Origin: Burhinus oedicnemus
Lineage: Eukaryota; Chordata; Aves; Charadriiformes; Burhinidae
Direction: 5' to 3'
Assembly: GCA_008921705.1 (NCBI GenBank)
Contig: VFFE01007626.1
Location: forward strand, 419,803 to 483,802
DNA: 64,000 nucleotides
Below are positions 1 to 13,999 of the stretch, in pieces. The position numbers and the translations under genes were made by a program. Position 1 is the stretch's first letter. Each line of letters opens with the position of its first letter. The notes beneath the pieces were generated by a model. The model was not told where the DNA came from and made no database searches. It worked only from the letters and a program-made list of their open reading frames with translations.

Positions 1-3000
1 ATCCCTAACTATTAACTTTTTAGAGCCCAACAATACTTACATTAAGTTCCTGTTTCCAGTGAACTCATGAGCTCACACCTCAGAAACCACTTTTAATAGC
101 AGGACCAATACTGTAATCAGGGACAGCAGAATTAGTCTTTTACTCCCAGATCTTACAACCTGAGGGGAAACTTCTCTGCCAGGACACTGTTTTCCATAAC
201 GTCATCTTATTGTGGGAGTAGCGGGTTTCAGTAGAGGCTTCAGTTTGCACTACTATTCAAGATGCTTGAATAATCTAAGTAAGTTTTGATTTTCTATGGA
301 ATATTTTCCATACTCCTCCACTTGAAAATGACTCCACTCCCGTCACATTATTTGCCCACCTTCACAGAAAATCAGGCTACAGATACAGGAAACTGACTGA
401 GCAAACATTTTTTTCCCATTCATTTAAAATGTCTAATATTTTTAAAAACAGTTTTAGATCAATAAAAGATCAAGTTAGGTGGTTAGCCTGTGGCAGAGAA
501 TTAACATTTCTTGATGCAGAATACCTCTGAGTTTTCAAGTAAAATTATTTTGAGAACAGGAAACCCTTGAAACTTGGTGAGCAAATACCTGTTTTTTTCC
601 CTAAGAAAGTGTGGCCTGTGACAATGCCCCTGTAGCCACCTTAGGAGTATAATGTAGCCACGCAGCTTCTCAGTCTACACAAGTAGCTATCCAAGTTCAA
701 CGGGGTACAGGTCCCTTCCGCGGATGTTACGGTGTGTTTAGTACTAAATGTTCACGTGCCATACGGCTTCTGACAGGAACGCTTGCAAATCACAGATTTT
801 CCATTCAAAACATTAGTGTCTACAAAATGGAATTCAGGAAATACTGAACGAGGCTGCTCACATATAGACATCGTGATGCAATTTTGGTAGGGTTATATGC
901 TGCTGATTTTAAGAATACTGTGCAACGTTACACCTCTTTTCTGCAACAACAGAAGCATATAGGCAGTATTTTCTATTTGATGTATGACCGATAAATGGAT
1001 TTCATAAACTGTCATGTAAATGAGAACTTACAGTTCCAAATAAATTTACAGATTAAGAACAACAAAGCAGAATACAAATAACAATTAAGAAGATCACTGC
1101 TAACTAGTAATTAGTGACTTCTTTGGACTCACTTAAGCCTCCAAAACTGTTACTTTATGGAAACAAAGTTACATTCAAGGAGATATTTCCAACTCTGCAA
1201 TTTTGGTTTTGGAATATCAGCCTAACCCCTTGAACCAACGTCTCTCCTATTTGTTAGTGCCCAAATTAGTTTGTCTGCTTTAATTAAGTTTGCTTATTCT
1301 TGAAATGTTGATGTGTATAGCGAAAAAGAAGAGAGATTTATGTGAGTTAACATTCCTAAAAACTTGTATTTGAAATTATATAATTCAAACAAACTGTTTT
1401 GGAAACTCACGTGAGTTTTATAACGTTTGAAGAAATTCCAAATGGAAAAAGAATTTTCACAATAGGGGTGAAACATTAGAATATCCTTAGAAATATTCAA
1501 AACAACTGAACATAAAGCAACTGTGTAAACTTTGAATTTGCTCTAACAAACCTCTGGTGGTCCATTCCAACCTGAATTATTCTAGCAGTCTAAGATATAT
1601 TAGATCTGTGTGTATTTGAAAAATGCGGACAAAAAATATGTGGACAAAACATATAGCCTCCAATGTTCTATCAGCTTCTAAGAGAGTACTTCAAAGCAGA
1701 GCATCCCAGATACTGCACATACCTCTAACATGTAAGAAATGAGCTATTTTACCCTGAAATAAACACCACAAAATGTATACACTTTACAAATGAACCATGT
1801 AAATGCATTAGGAGTAGAATAACACCTTAGAGGTTAAGGTCCTCCTGTGGCTCTTCAACTTTATATGGAGCTTCCCTGAATTCAAAATTATGAAGTCAAT
1901 GAGATCTTAATGCCTACAGCCCCATATGTAGACAGTCCTTTGGACAAGAATGAGCTCTGCTACAAGAATATTAATTATGAAAAAGTGTTCCCTGCTCTTC
2001 TTTCCCCTTTACTTGAATCTCTGCCCATCCAATTTGTGTCCTTGAAATCAGAGAGAGTAAGAAAAATAGATACTAAAGCTATCATAATTTATTTAACAGT
2101 GTTAACTTGTGTGCTAATTTATACACAATTTTCTAGATTAGAATATCAAAGAATAATTTTGACATATTGGACATATATAAATAAAGACAAATGAAAAAGC
2201 ACTCCTTTTTAAATCAGCATTTAAGCTCATGTTTTAGTGCTTTTATAAGAAAAGGAAGTTGGGATCTCTCAAAATCACCTCCTCAGTTCTGAGAGTTTAA
2301 ATCCATTCCTTATGCTAAATAAACATCATTTCTACTTTTTAAACAGCCAAACTAGAACATTTTGGAACTGTGTAATAAATAATCTCATTTTAGGGAATGA
2401 AAATTATTGGTCCGTGTCGAAATATAATTCAGCATGCATTCCTCAAAGCAAACATGGAAAGTCTCTGTCTCAAGTTTTTGATATATTTTTATGTACCTGT
2501 ATCAATGACATGCCTTCGTTTATAGGAAAGCCTGATGATTCGGTATTTATTGGAGCTCACTCTCTCTTTGAAACACCTAACTGGAAGTCAAGGATTTTGT
2601 CTTTACTCCTGTCCCTGCAATGGCTCCTTGTCAACATCTATGGTCCAACCCAGTCAAGAGTCTAGTAAGAAACCAGACACTGGCAAAGTGGTATCAAACG
2701 CTTCTACAAATAACAGGAAAAGAAAGCAATGATGGTACCTCCAAACCAGAGTTCAGAAGCCATGGATAAATATTTTGCATCTCTTCAGCCTTCTGATACT
2801 TAGACCTCAAATTTTCTTCAGGAAGGGCAGTGGAGACACATCAGCTATTTTCACAAAAGCAATATCTACATGATGCTACTTAGAACATTTTCTGCAGAGC
2901 AAAATTAAGATTAAGAAGCTCCCATCTGAAACAGATGTTTGAATACTGTTATAAATCACAGGACAACATGTTCCCCTCTCCAATAGTTGCATTTATCCAT

Positions 3001-6000
3001 ACTAACAATTGTTGTTAATCAAAGGGTTAAGTAGTTGGTAATGACATGAACAACAACAAAAAAATTACTTGACAAGATTCCACCCTCATTCTAATCTCTA
3101 CCAAAGCGTCAAATGTAATTATAAATTTTCACCAAAGATGTCAGATTCTTATGTTAATCTTTGCACAATCTGACATTACCATTCTTCAACTTTTATAGAT
3201 GTGAACAGTTATCACTTTGTTTGTATGTCACCACAGACAACATAATCAATAGTTTTCATATCTTGCCGTTCATACTTTTTGTTAAAATGAATTTTGTGAG
3301 TGCTGCTTACTTTTGTTCCACTATGTAACTTGTTACTGCTTGAATAGAGAGTATTTAATCTCAACAATAAACATTATAATGTATGATAAAGCAGTCAGGA
3401 AAAAAAAAGGTTCAACATTTTTTTCCAGTCCCCATTTTAACATACTCTGTCCTTATCAAATTATTATCTAACAACAGTGACACAAAAGCAACACAATGAA
3501 TGGCTTTGTTCACTTTAGACGTACTAATTTGAAGCACAAACTGCCTTTCAACTCCCTTCCCTTTTATGCTCTGTATTTTTGTAGTAGGGAAATCTTACTC
3601 CATGAAACTCAATGCAAAAACTTTATAACTGGAAATAACTGGTTTATAAACTATTACGTGTCCTCATCAATAACTTAAACAGGATCCATACCCAGATAGC
3701 CACCAGGCAGGCTGGAGAGGTATTCTTTCTGACCCGTCATTCAAGTGAAAGTACCACATGGGCACATTCAGCTCTCCCTGCAGTTCTATAGCAAAACTCC
3801 TCCAACTCTGAGCACAATCAGCACAGTGGATCCACACTGGAAACAGACACTGATAGATTTTCATAAAAGTTGTGAATGACACTCATTGAAAAATTGTTTA
3901 TTGTAGGATGGTGGCTTCTGTGAAGGTAAACTTGATCCTTAATGTGTCTACCCATATACCTATTTTCCATGGATGCTATGAAGCACCAAGACTTAAAAAA
4001 AAAGATTATTTTTTCAGTCAGTCACCAGGGCACAAAACTGAAATGTGAAGAGAATTAATTTCTTGCTGGCATAGGCTTTACATTAGCTGTTACAAATGAG
4101 CACCACTGTGCCAACAGTGAACTGGTCCTGATTTTGTAATGTTTGCTGAACTTGAGTTTAGAAATTGACTTTCTTGACATGCAGTCTGATGGCAAGTTTC
4201 CCTTCTGGGCACCAAACCCGACAAAACTGCTCCAATAGAAAGAGGTTATTCTGAGTATGATAATTTAGCTTAGGTTTTTAGGCTCTAGCTTGACCAAATG
4301 AGTGCTTCAGACACTTAATACCCAACAAAGAGAGTGAAGATTTTCTGTTGCCAGCACCCAACTGATTACTTTCAGTGTGAACTAGAACCAGTTAAGAGTC
4401 TGCTTCACCCACACCTTTCTACCTTAAAACTGATATAGGACAGTATGTTTACGTCACCTAACTCCGGCGAGGTTGAGCCAGACCTAATTACTGTTGCTTA
4501 CTAGAAACTGCAGCCCTGGTCTTGTCTAGAAGCAGAGAAATTACATGGTTCTTCCTTGAATGAGAGCCTCATACTTGTGAAGCTGTGCACGTAACTTTGT
4601 AAATTCAACACTACTGAAATCTAGTAACTAATGCACATCCATAGCCTCTGAGTAATACCATGGTAGGGTTCAGGCTGCTGAAAAAGCAGATTTCAGAGAA
4701 TGGGTTGCAGCACAGCAGTACTTTGGCATATGCGTAAAAACCAGAGACTGAGGTGTCTTCTGACCCTGTTTACTCCTCACAAAGTGCATTCAGATGCGCA
4801 GGAGTTGCAGAAGTCTCCCCGTGAAGTTGCTTTTCTGGCATCTCCTCTCCACAATGACAACTGCTTATATCTCACATAGCCCGTCATATTCCTGTCCACT
4901 CTAATCTCAGAGCAAAGGAACTTCAGAATATTCACTATGAATAATAGTCCTTGGAAAATATTCAACAATTTCAAGACTGTATGATACATTTTAGAATTTA
5001 GATATTTAATAGCACTGATGACTAGCAATTTTCCACAATTACTATCATAATCATTCTATGTTCTGAGAAGAGGATACAGATGACAAGGAGCTGTTTGAAA
5101 AATTAAACTTTTATAAAACATCTTCTGAATGTCTGGCATTTTGATACAGTAATACTTTGTCTGCTTTTCTGACTGCCTGTTACAAATTTGTATTTGCCTT
5201 TAGATATTCCTCTTAAAGCAAAGGACTCTGTTCTGAGGATGATTTGTACCTTGGTTTTACTACAGTGAATTATGTATCTATTCAGAGATAATGCTCTCCC
5301 AAATGAACATCCAAGCCTGTTAAAATAGTCTGCCAACATACTGTGAAGATCTGGGAAATGGCACACCCTCACAAATGCCAGATGTAAGTCTGCCCACAAG
5401 AAAAGTCAGATGGATTCCTCCAATAAATTCCTACTTCTTTTGTCTGCCTCTTGGTTGATATATGATACCACTGCAGATGTATCCAATTTTATTAAAATTT
5501 GTCCCATCAGCTCCATTCTGAAAGGAGAATTTTCAAATTTACTCTGAGCTTGTGCACGTTTTGTGATAAGTTGTTCTTAAGCAGAAACCCAAGCCTTAAG
5601 TTTTATTTCATTTAGTTCAGCAAGGCCCATATCTGGTCAGACAATCTTCTGTGTTTGTGATTGTAAAAGACAGCTATATTTCACTAGAAATGCTTGGATA
5701 TTTGGGCTCACATTTCAGTAAATTTTTCAGTTAGCAGTGAAACTGGAATTATTATGTCCACTTTGGCTGAGTTTGAAAATCATCATAACTAGCAGCTGAA
5801 TTCAACCACCAAAACCTCCCACAGGACTACGTGCAAGACAAAGATCTCATCACAGCTAGTTCTTCAAATTCTAGCAGAAGCTTTGCTAAAAAACTGAACT
5901 GTAAGAATGACATTCTTTAGTGTTTGTAGCTTTATATAGAAAGAAAAGCTTTTCCTAAATGAGTGGCTAACAATGTACTTCAGACTATGGAGATACAGGT

Positions 6001-7979
6001 AAACCTGTACTTAAAGATGTCACACAGTTGGAAGTCAACACAGTTGTCTATGGTCTTTGCTGAATTCGATATTAATAACATTTTGGAAAACCTCATGCCC
6101 TAAAAATCTTCACATAGTAGAAAAGTATCCACTAGAAAGTTAAAAAAAAAGTAGCAATTCAAAGTAATTTTTTAAAAGCCTTTCTGAATAAATATTTGCT
6201 ATGAATTTAAGCACGATAATTTACAAGTATTTATATACACTGAGAGAACAACCGCAGTTGCTACACATTCAAGATTTTCCTAAGGCAACATACTGAGGAG
6301 GATAGGTCCAAATTTTTTCAATTGGGAAGTATTAAGATTTGACATTGAGCTAATATCGAATGGTCTTACACTGAATTACTCAAATATTTCAAGACTGATG
6401 AAATAACTCCATATAAATAAACCCACAAAATACAGGTATACAGACACACTGTTTGTTCTGCACTGCTTCATGCACAGAAACTAAGCTTCTAATTCAACTT
6501 GTCTTTGTGTAGTATTACTACCCTGTAGCAAAGAGGGTGTTTTGTTTCTAAAAATAACATTTTTGGCATTATGGTCCAGTTACTTAGGATTCTGGAGACA
6601 TTGCTGAACAGTCATCCTCCCAGTCCCAGTCATTCATTTTGTTATCAGTGTTTGCAGAGACTGATGATCTAGAATGTCCTTTGTGGTAAGTTTTTGTATT
6701 CCACTTTCTTCCTTCTCAACTGAGGATATTTTAGTTTGATTCTATTCACATTTAAAGGAGCACAGAGTGTAAAAGTTAGTGATGCTCACTGGGAGATACT
6801 TTTCTGCTTGGAGATACAGAAAGGAAAAATATTGTGTGAGAAACAGGGAGATAAATTTTAACACAAGTGTGAAAATGAATTGGGGTAACTATCTTTGTCA
6901 CTGTGGTGTCACAGCTGGCCCTGTGATAGATGAGTCTTAGTCTGCATATGAAATGACTATACACTAAAAGCTTTATTAATAGGAAGTATTAATTAATTCA
7001 AGATGATAACATACGTTTTAGCTAAATCAGATCCTGCTCAAGGGCACACTGGGGATAACTATGTATTGTTATATTGAGTGTCTTTCTCACGTGACAAAGA
7101 CACAGCAAAGATTCTATACATTTCAGTTCTTGCTCAAAACTATCCAAAAGCATATTGGAGGTTCCCGTAGAAACAGAAAACCTCTAAAAGGGGCCTTTAA
7201 AGTTGGCAAAATCAGCAAATTTAATCTATCCACTTTCTTTTGACCTTTAAACCTGACCTGAAAAAAGTGTTCAGCAACATAAATTTGATCTCTAAAGGCC
7301 TGCTGCAGATCTCATTTTCTGCTGTTTTTCCATTAGGCATTTATGGGACTTGCTGGTGTTACAGGGGACTAGTAAAATGTCGAAGTAATCCTGCAGTTCC
7401 TGTGTATGAATTCAGCTTTTCCCTATGAGATGATAACATTTTTTTTTCCCTGCCAAGGCTTTTTCAGATACTGGAGTATAAGACTAATACCATAGGTGTG
7501 ATGTTATTTTTTTTTTCATTTGGTAACATTAACCAGATCTAGCAGTTCAAGTGTTGAAACAAAAGAATTCTTTTCTGAGCCAATAAGGTGGCTTGGTGCA
7601 CATCTGCACTAATTGAAATCACAGCATGGCTTTTCAGGATAGGAATTGTATCCAAAGCATACAGAGGATTTGAAGATCTTGGTTGTGTGTTTGTACATTC
7701 TCTTAAGTGCAGAGGAAACCAGCTGCTTCCATTTATGAACTGTGCTGATACATGTGCCTCAATGTACCCATGACATAATGTGCAACTTCACAAGCTAAAG
7801 ATTTGCCAACTGTTTTAACAAGGAAAAAGAAAGGATGGGTATAGAAGGCAAGACAATAGAAAAGAATTTATGATAAAAATACCTAATTTTCAAATAGCAC
7901 ATTCTATAATTTATGCTATAATTAACAAGGATTAGAGTTAGATTATAAAAATATGATAAAAATAACAGATTACTCCATC
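1..7979. other. Intronic sequence, nothing recognised
   Basis: AT-rich with scattered short A or T runs. The longest open frame is 117 codons (2312-2665, plus) and has no recognisable product. A short near-tandem of GGACAAAA units sits at 1627-1648. No LINE, LTR, RNA gene or exon was identified. Confidence 0.6.
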
Positions 7980-9030
7980 ATCCCGCCATTTCATCCACTG
8001 ATAATGGCCCTTGATTCTTTGCAAGTTCCCCTCTCCTATCTTTTTGGCTATTGCACCGGTTTTCCATAACATGGCCATCAACTTCCAACCCAAATTCACT
8101 TTCCCCTCTCTTTATGCTATAGTAAAACTTTAATGCAAGATTGCAGCACCAAGGCACAATCAAAGTCTCTAAAAAATTCTTCCAAACTCTGAAAACCTAA
8201 GTACCTGTTTTCTCTTCATTAATCATCTTATAGTAGAATTCACCACATTCTTCTTCTGAAGTGTTCTTTTTCTCTTGACTTTCATAACTTTTCCCCTTTT
8301 TGATGCTCTTATCTCTCTAACAACTCCTTCACTATATCTTTTGGAAGATCCTCCTCAATGTTGCTGAACATGGTTCTACAGGTTGGTTTAACATGTTTAC
8401 CTCTAGCTCTAGCCTATTTCCAGGTAGTCATTACCAAATGTGTTTAAGCTGATGGTGGAAGGATCCTTCTCTCTCCCCCAGTCTCCCTCTGTTCAAGTCC
8501 TGACTTACTCTGTCCAGGCTGAGACCCACACTTTCAAAACACATTCTCAATTCAAATCTTTTTTAGGTCTTCACTTTAATTCTTCTAATGGCTTCTACAT
8601 AACATTTCCTTTACTTTTTAGTCACACAGCTTAAACTGACCAGACATCACCTTATTCCAACTGGCCTTGAAAAAGAAATGATTTCCAGTCCATATGTAAT
8701 CCTACTTTCCATTCACCTCCTTCTTAACTGCATCAAGTATTTGGTACTTAGTTCCTCTTCCAGGCTTTTATACCCATCTTAAACCAGATTATCTGTGAGC
8801 ATTCACCACTTGCTAGTTCACTTTTGAACCAATAGCTATCTGCTTTTATCCCATTCTGTTCCACAAGCAGGTGAAGTGCTTCCCATAAGCCTCTCCTTTT
8901 CCAGGTCCACTACAAAACTTTTAGTGCTGGAGATTCTGGGATACTCTGACTAACATCACTGCTATGTTCTCATTTTTACATGCTTTCCCTACTGCATGCT
9001 CTACAACAGGAAATATTTATGTAGCACCCC
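7980..9030. other. Strand-asymmetric (T/C-rich) block
   Basis: For about 1 kb the plus strand is markedly pyrimidine-rich (for example TCCTCCTCAATG and CACCTCCTTCTTAACTGC), unlike flanking sequence. Read on the minus strand it is purine-rich, as in decayed LINE or LTR sequence, but I could not match it to a family. Confidence 0.4.
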
Positions 9031-9082
9031 AACGGGGCTTGGATCTGTCATTAAGGCTCCAAGGCACTAGAATAATAGGATG

Positions 9083-9097
9083 AAAAAAAAAAAAAAA
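9083..9097. repeat. Poly-A tract (A15) next to a purine-only tract
   Basis: Fifteen A at 9083-9097 are followed by a 28-base purine-only tract at 9133-9160 (GGGAAAGAGAGGAGAG type). Confidence 0.93.
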
Positions 9098-9160
9098 GTT
9101 AAGTTTGTGTGACAGGTTATGGAGAAGGTTCCAGGGAAAGAGAGGAGAGAGAGAAAAGAG

Positions 9161-10559
9161 TTTTGATTGTGTTTTTACTTCATGAATACTCACATAATAC
9201 TGACCCAAGTCAGTCCTCTCCACACTCTGCAATTGTAGTAAAACAACAGAAGAAACGGAGGGGGGATAGTTCTAATTCTTTTGTTAAATGGAAAAAAAAA
9301 AATCAATCCTTATTGATTGATAACTTGATCCTGGAAAATCATAAATTCATTTCCATTCAAGAATTAAATACTGCACAGAAGAAGGATGTACAATAGAGAC
9401 AATCAGGATCCTGACATTCTCACAAGAGAAGTTAAATTTTGTTCAATCAATGACTGAATTTCAGTGTCAACAGAAGAAAATTAAGATTGCGGCCACGTAT
9501 GATCATAAGCGTTCCTTTGAAAAAAAAGTCATATAATTAAAGGTGCTAGTTTCCACATCAAATTCCACTTTGGATGTGGTTAAATTCCAGCATGGTTAAG
9601 TATTTCCTGTCTATTTAATTTCATCCTGTAGATCCAGCTGCACATAGTTATTCCACACTTCCTGTCCTAAACTATCACATAGTGGCGTAGTGAGTCACTG
9701 AGCAGCTTCATTCTTTTTGATTCTTTATATGATGTATCAATTATGTCATCTAGAATGTGCTTTGAGACTGTCTGAGAAGTTACCAGAGATGTCAGGTTAC
9801 ATCCCTAACAAATAATATGTAGTGCAAACTTTAAAAAACCCCAGCTTTTAAAAGGTAATATAATTCAACTAAAAATTGGTAGATTTTGGCAAATTATGCA
9901 GAGTCCACTAAAAAATAAAGGCCAAATAAAAATTAATTCCACAAGACAGTTTTCAAGAAAGTTAATTCAATTTCCTCATAAATAGGCTGCAGTTTCTAGG
10001 GTGGCATCAGGGGAAAAAAAAAAAGCAAGAAGATTGAGAAATAATTATACAAAACTAAAAAACTGATAAATGTATTTTTCTGTATTTACTCTCTTTCACT
10101 TTCTTTGCATTAAATAAAAAGTAGGTGACAAAACCAGAAGTATGCTCTGTCAATCACTAAGTAATACCCTTGCACTCTAACAGCTCACAAAGGACCAGAG
10201 AAACTGACTCCTCAAATAACACCTGGTCTAAAAGCCTTAAAAGCATTTAAAAACACTGATCAATAAATAAAACTGAACCATATATAATCCCCAAAGGGAA
10301 CAAAGTCACTTTTGTTCTACAGTCAGAGGTAGAAATAGAAGCCCTTGACTGTCACAGGACTTCTGGCCAGCTCCCACAGACTTGGTAAGCCTAGGTTGTT
10401 GCTATTTACATTTTTTAATTTGGGATTCAGTCAAATAATCCACTAATTGTTCATCTTATTCTTCTATTCCCTCAGTTAGTCATGATGACCAAGGCCTCTG
10501 TGAACTAAACTTGGAAACCAGGATTCTTTGACAAGCAGAATGGCATAAGCCATCCTTTA
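9161..10559. other. Intronic sequence, nothing recognised
   Basis: A-rich segments (A10 near 9292, A11 near 10014) and no open frame above about 95 codons. No family or motif cluster stood out. Confidence 0.6.
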
Positions 10560-11290
10560 AAATCTTCTATTGTTCCATGCGGGTGAGAGAAAAAGAAACA
10601 GTGCTCCAGCCACCAACAGGTAACAGGTGACCCTCGAGTCCACGACTACTGCTCTTTCTAAGTGTTCTCCCCAGGTGTCTCCCACATGCAGTACTCCCCC
10701 TCCCCTCCCCCCTGGTCACAGGCACTCAGTCTATGCATAAAACAAGAAAAACGTTTTTGGAGGACAAGAACGTATTGTCAGCGGGGGTAAGCAAAGCAGC
10801 AATATATCTAAACGAACAATGAGTAAAATATCCGTCCACATGGGAGCTCTCCCATAACTCTTTTGTCACCCACAGCCTGAATAACCAATAGGCAAATTTA
10901 CCTGAAGATGGCCCCAATTCCCATCGCTTTAAACCCCCATTTCTGATTTTACATCTGGGCATTAGGCGCCAGCACCTGAAGCCTGTTGTTCAGGCCCAGC
11001 ATCCAGGGAGGGATGGATGTCCATTCCTGTACTGAAGCTGCATCCCCAGAGCCTCAGTGTAACAGTCATGGCTGAGTGGACTCACAGGAGCTCCATTACC
11101 GATGACGCAACTTCAGCAAAAAAAATCCTGTCTTGACTGTCCCGCACCGATGAGTAAACTCTGCTATACCTGCATCAATCACCTGCCTCGACCTCCCCCT
11201 TTCCAAAGGCTGCCAGAGCTTTTACCGCAAAGTTCCCAGAGTTGTCATCTCTAGCCACACAATCTGCCAGCCGGCACATGGGTCTTGTGG
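10560..11290. other. Relatively GC-rich block of unknown origin
   Basis: GC content is visibly above its flanks, with words such as CTCCCCCTCCCCTCCCCCC near 10695, TTAGGCGCCAGCACC near 10964 and TACCGATGACGCAAC near 11097. A 78-codon minus-strand frame at 10726-10962 is not recognised. A degraded LTR or other old insertion is possible, but no terminal TG/CA pair or target-site duplication was established. Confidence 0.4.
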
Positions 11291-12599
11291 GGAAGTAAAA
11301 ATGGCATGGGTGTAACTTTGGCAGAATGCTTCCTCCTGACCTTGATTGTTTATTAAAAGGAATAAACTCTTCTTAGTATATATACAGCCAATTATGAACT
11401 TAGCTCCAGTTAAGACAGGCCCCTGGACACCACTGTAAGAATTCTACATGAAAGTTTTATATAAATGAAGACTAGTTGATAGTTACCTTTTTCCCTTGCT
11501 AACCAACAGATAGGAGCGGTGAACTTCCTCTAGTTCCATCCTACAAAACTTACACAAGATCCACATACACAGCATTGCCATTTTCTCAAGAAATCTAGGT
11601 ATAACATCGCTTTTCTTGGACATTGTTAACAAACCTAGATTTCATCATTCAAATGGGTTTGAAACAAATTTATGTTCTTAAACAAGTCGGTGCTCACTGT
11701 GTCTCAAAACCAAGATAAACACACAAGATAAACATACGCTGCCTATGATACCGTGTTTCACAAGGCATCGTAGGGCCTGACCCATTTTCTACCAATACCA
11801 GGGACAACACGTTAGTAAGACAAATTGCATTCATTCTATAGAGCATTTAAAGTCTGCAAAGACTTGTTATAATTCCTTCAGCATGTTTCAGACTAATGAC
11901 CCACAATAGTGAAAGAGCTATTGGTTTTACAATGCAGATCAATGTTTATATGCAGCGAACGGCTTCCCTTGACTTTCTTTATACAAATTACAAGTTGCTC
12001 TGGAGAAATGGCAACAGCAAACTAAGTAAATGTAATTTCTCTTTCATTTACTCTTCTGTAGATCACAGTACTTGATTACCAATAAAGTTTCTTTGCTCTT
12101 GAGGGAGGAGAAATAAGAGCTTAATAACATCAAAAGTTGCAAACATGTAAATACATGCAAATGAATCCATGAGTGTAAAAAAACCTGGACAGAGACACAA
12201 ACAGGGAGACAGCAGTTAAGCTATTTTCACATTCAACCTCAAATCACTTTTACTGTAACATAAACATAATGCTTTACACCAGTGTAACTTGAAATAAAGT
12301 TTACTTTATTCTTTCTAAATGTATTTGCTGATGTAGGGAAACATGACCAAACTACGAGTCTCCATTTAGCAGTGGAAACACACAAATGATATTTGCTTTT
12401 TTATTAAAATAACATGTGAAAGATGTATTACAGATTGAACTTCCTTTTGGAAACTTTAGCTGCCCTGGGAGACAACACAGCCTATAATATTTCTTACTAA
12501 GAATATCCATAATAGTTTTGGAAAGGTCTTAAAATAAAATCTAAAATATGCATGAAATATATGTTTTTCATGAGTTTTTTTCCCTGTCTTTTCCTCATG
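11291..12599. other. Intronic sequence, nothing recognised
   Basis: Plain AT-rich sequence without long open frames. No recognised repeats. Confidence 0.6.
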
Positions 12600-12800
12600 A
12601 GCTCTAAAATGCCAATTTTAATGTTTTAATGTTTAATTCAATTCATTTAGTCTTTTCACCCTTTGCCTTGTAGAACTTAGGAGAGAAAGGTTGAAAAGTT
12701 AAAGAAAGGGGGAATTTATCTAATTAAAATGAAATCTTTTAATGATGTTATGAAACCACTCAGAGCAATGTTTTAGATTTGCTCCTGCTGTTGTTTGAAG
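12600..12800. promoter_or_regulatory. Candidate conserved noncoding element
   Basis: A run of AT-core words includes TTTAATGTTTTAATGTTTAA near 12616 and CTAATTAAAATGAAATC near 12720. These flank CTTTGCCTTGTAGAAC near 12661 and a purine-rich stretch at about 12679-12715. Motif texture is the only support. Confidence 0.22.
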
Positions 12801-13669
12801 CTGTGGTGTTAAAAATGCCCTGGTTAGAGTTACAGACTGTCCTAAAAAACTGTGAGGAATTTATGTAGGATTTAAAACAGACACATGCTTTTAAAGTCGA
12901 GAACCTTCAAATACTACAGCTAATCCACACAATAATTCAACAACCAACCCATGCTCAAATTCCTAACAGATACCATATGCAACCTGTAATAAAAACTGCA
13001 TCAAGGTATTTCAAGCAATGGGATAATTTCATTTTCTACTTAAGAGCCCTATTTACTTTTAATTAACAACCTATTACAAGGTGGATGAAAACTATTCCAC
13101 TATTTTGCATACAATGCTTGTATTGAAAATGGTCCTGAAGTTATTTTACTGTCTAAAGAGACCGGGTTATTAATTAGATGCATCACAATAAAATTAGCTA
13201 TCTCTTATGTAAATATACTTGACAACCACATACCACAATGATACTTTCTGTCTTTACCTTTTCTGTAACTACAACAAAAAGAAAGACAGGACAAAGTGAC
13301 ATGTCTGGTCCAGAAGTAGCAAAGATACAAGTTAAAAAGCAAGAAAAAAGCAACCTCCAGAGTTCAATGCGATGTATCTTGTAACAGAAAATGGTGCTTT
13401 GACAATATAGGAACAAATCGTAAGAATACACTGAATTTAATGGTTTAGCCTTTATGTTTTTCCATCCACTTTTTCATTCTAATATACCCAATCTCAACAC
13501 CCTCCTTTTCCCTGAGGATTACACATCTTCTGAATTTGGACTTTCTCACAGGAATAACTGTGGTAATAAAGCTGGACCCAAATTCTTGTAGTAGTTAAAA
13601 AAACGTACTTCATACAAATAACAGGATGTAATTCCTCTTTTGACTGTTTCTTTGGTTAAGCTGTATATT

Positions 13670-13760
13670 TAGTTGGCTAAATAATTAGGCCATTGCTAAA
13701 TGTGAAGATTTTTCAAATGTGAATCTAATTAGCCTAAGTAAAGAAGGTATTTCATGGGAA
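13670..13760. promoter_or_regulatory. Paired inverted TAATTAG sites
   Basis: GGCTAAATAATTAGGCC at 13675-13691 and CTAATTAGCC at 13725-13734 are approximate inverted copies of one another about 35 bp apart. The arrangement would suit dimeric homeodomain binding, but could be chance in AT-rich DNA. Confidence 0.22.
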
Positions 13761-13983
13761 ATTATTTTTTTGCCTTCAAGGAGACGATTCTACACTCAGT
13801 GAAATTGTGTCATCTTATTAACACTCAGCTTGTCTGGTACAGGTCTTGAATGATTTACTTTTGTACTCTGTTCCGAATTACAGATTCAGTAGCTCCTGAA
13901 TACTAGCAATCTTTACCAAGATTCTCAGGATTGGTATTAAAATGCTTTACATTGTAGAAGCAAAAATTTGACAGTGTTAATGT

Positions 13984-13998
13984 AAAAAAAAAAAAAAA
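13984..13998. repeat. Poly-A tract (A15)
   Basis: Fifteen consecutive A within AT-rich intron. No retroposed sequence is recognised upstream of it. Confidence 0.95.
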
Positions 13999-13999
13999 G

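Noticed and set aside
2312..2665. 117-codon open frame as a gene
   Set aside because: No recognisable domain, an overlapping frame in another register, and a length within chance expectation for the window.
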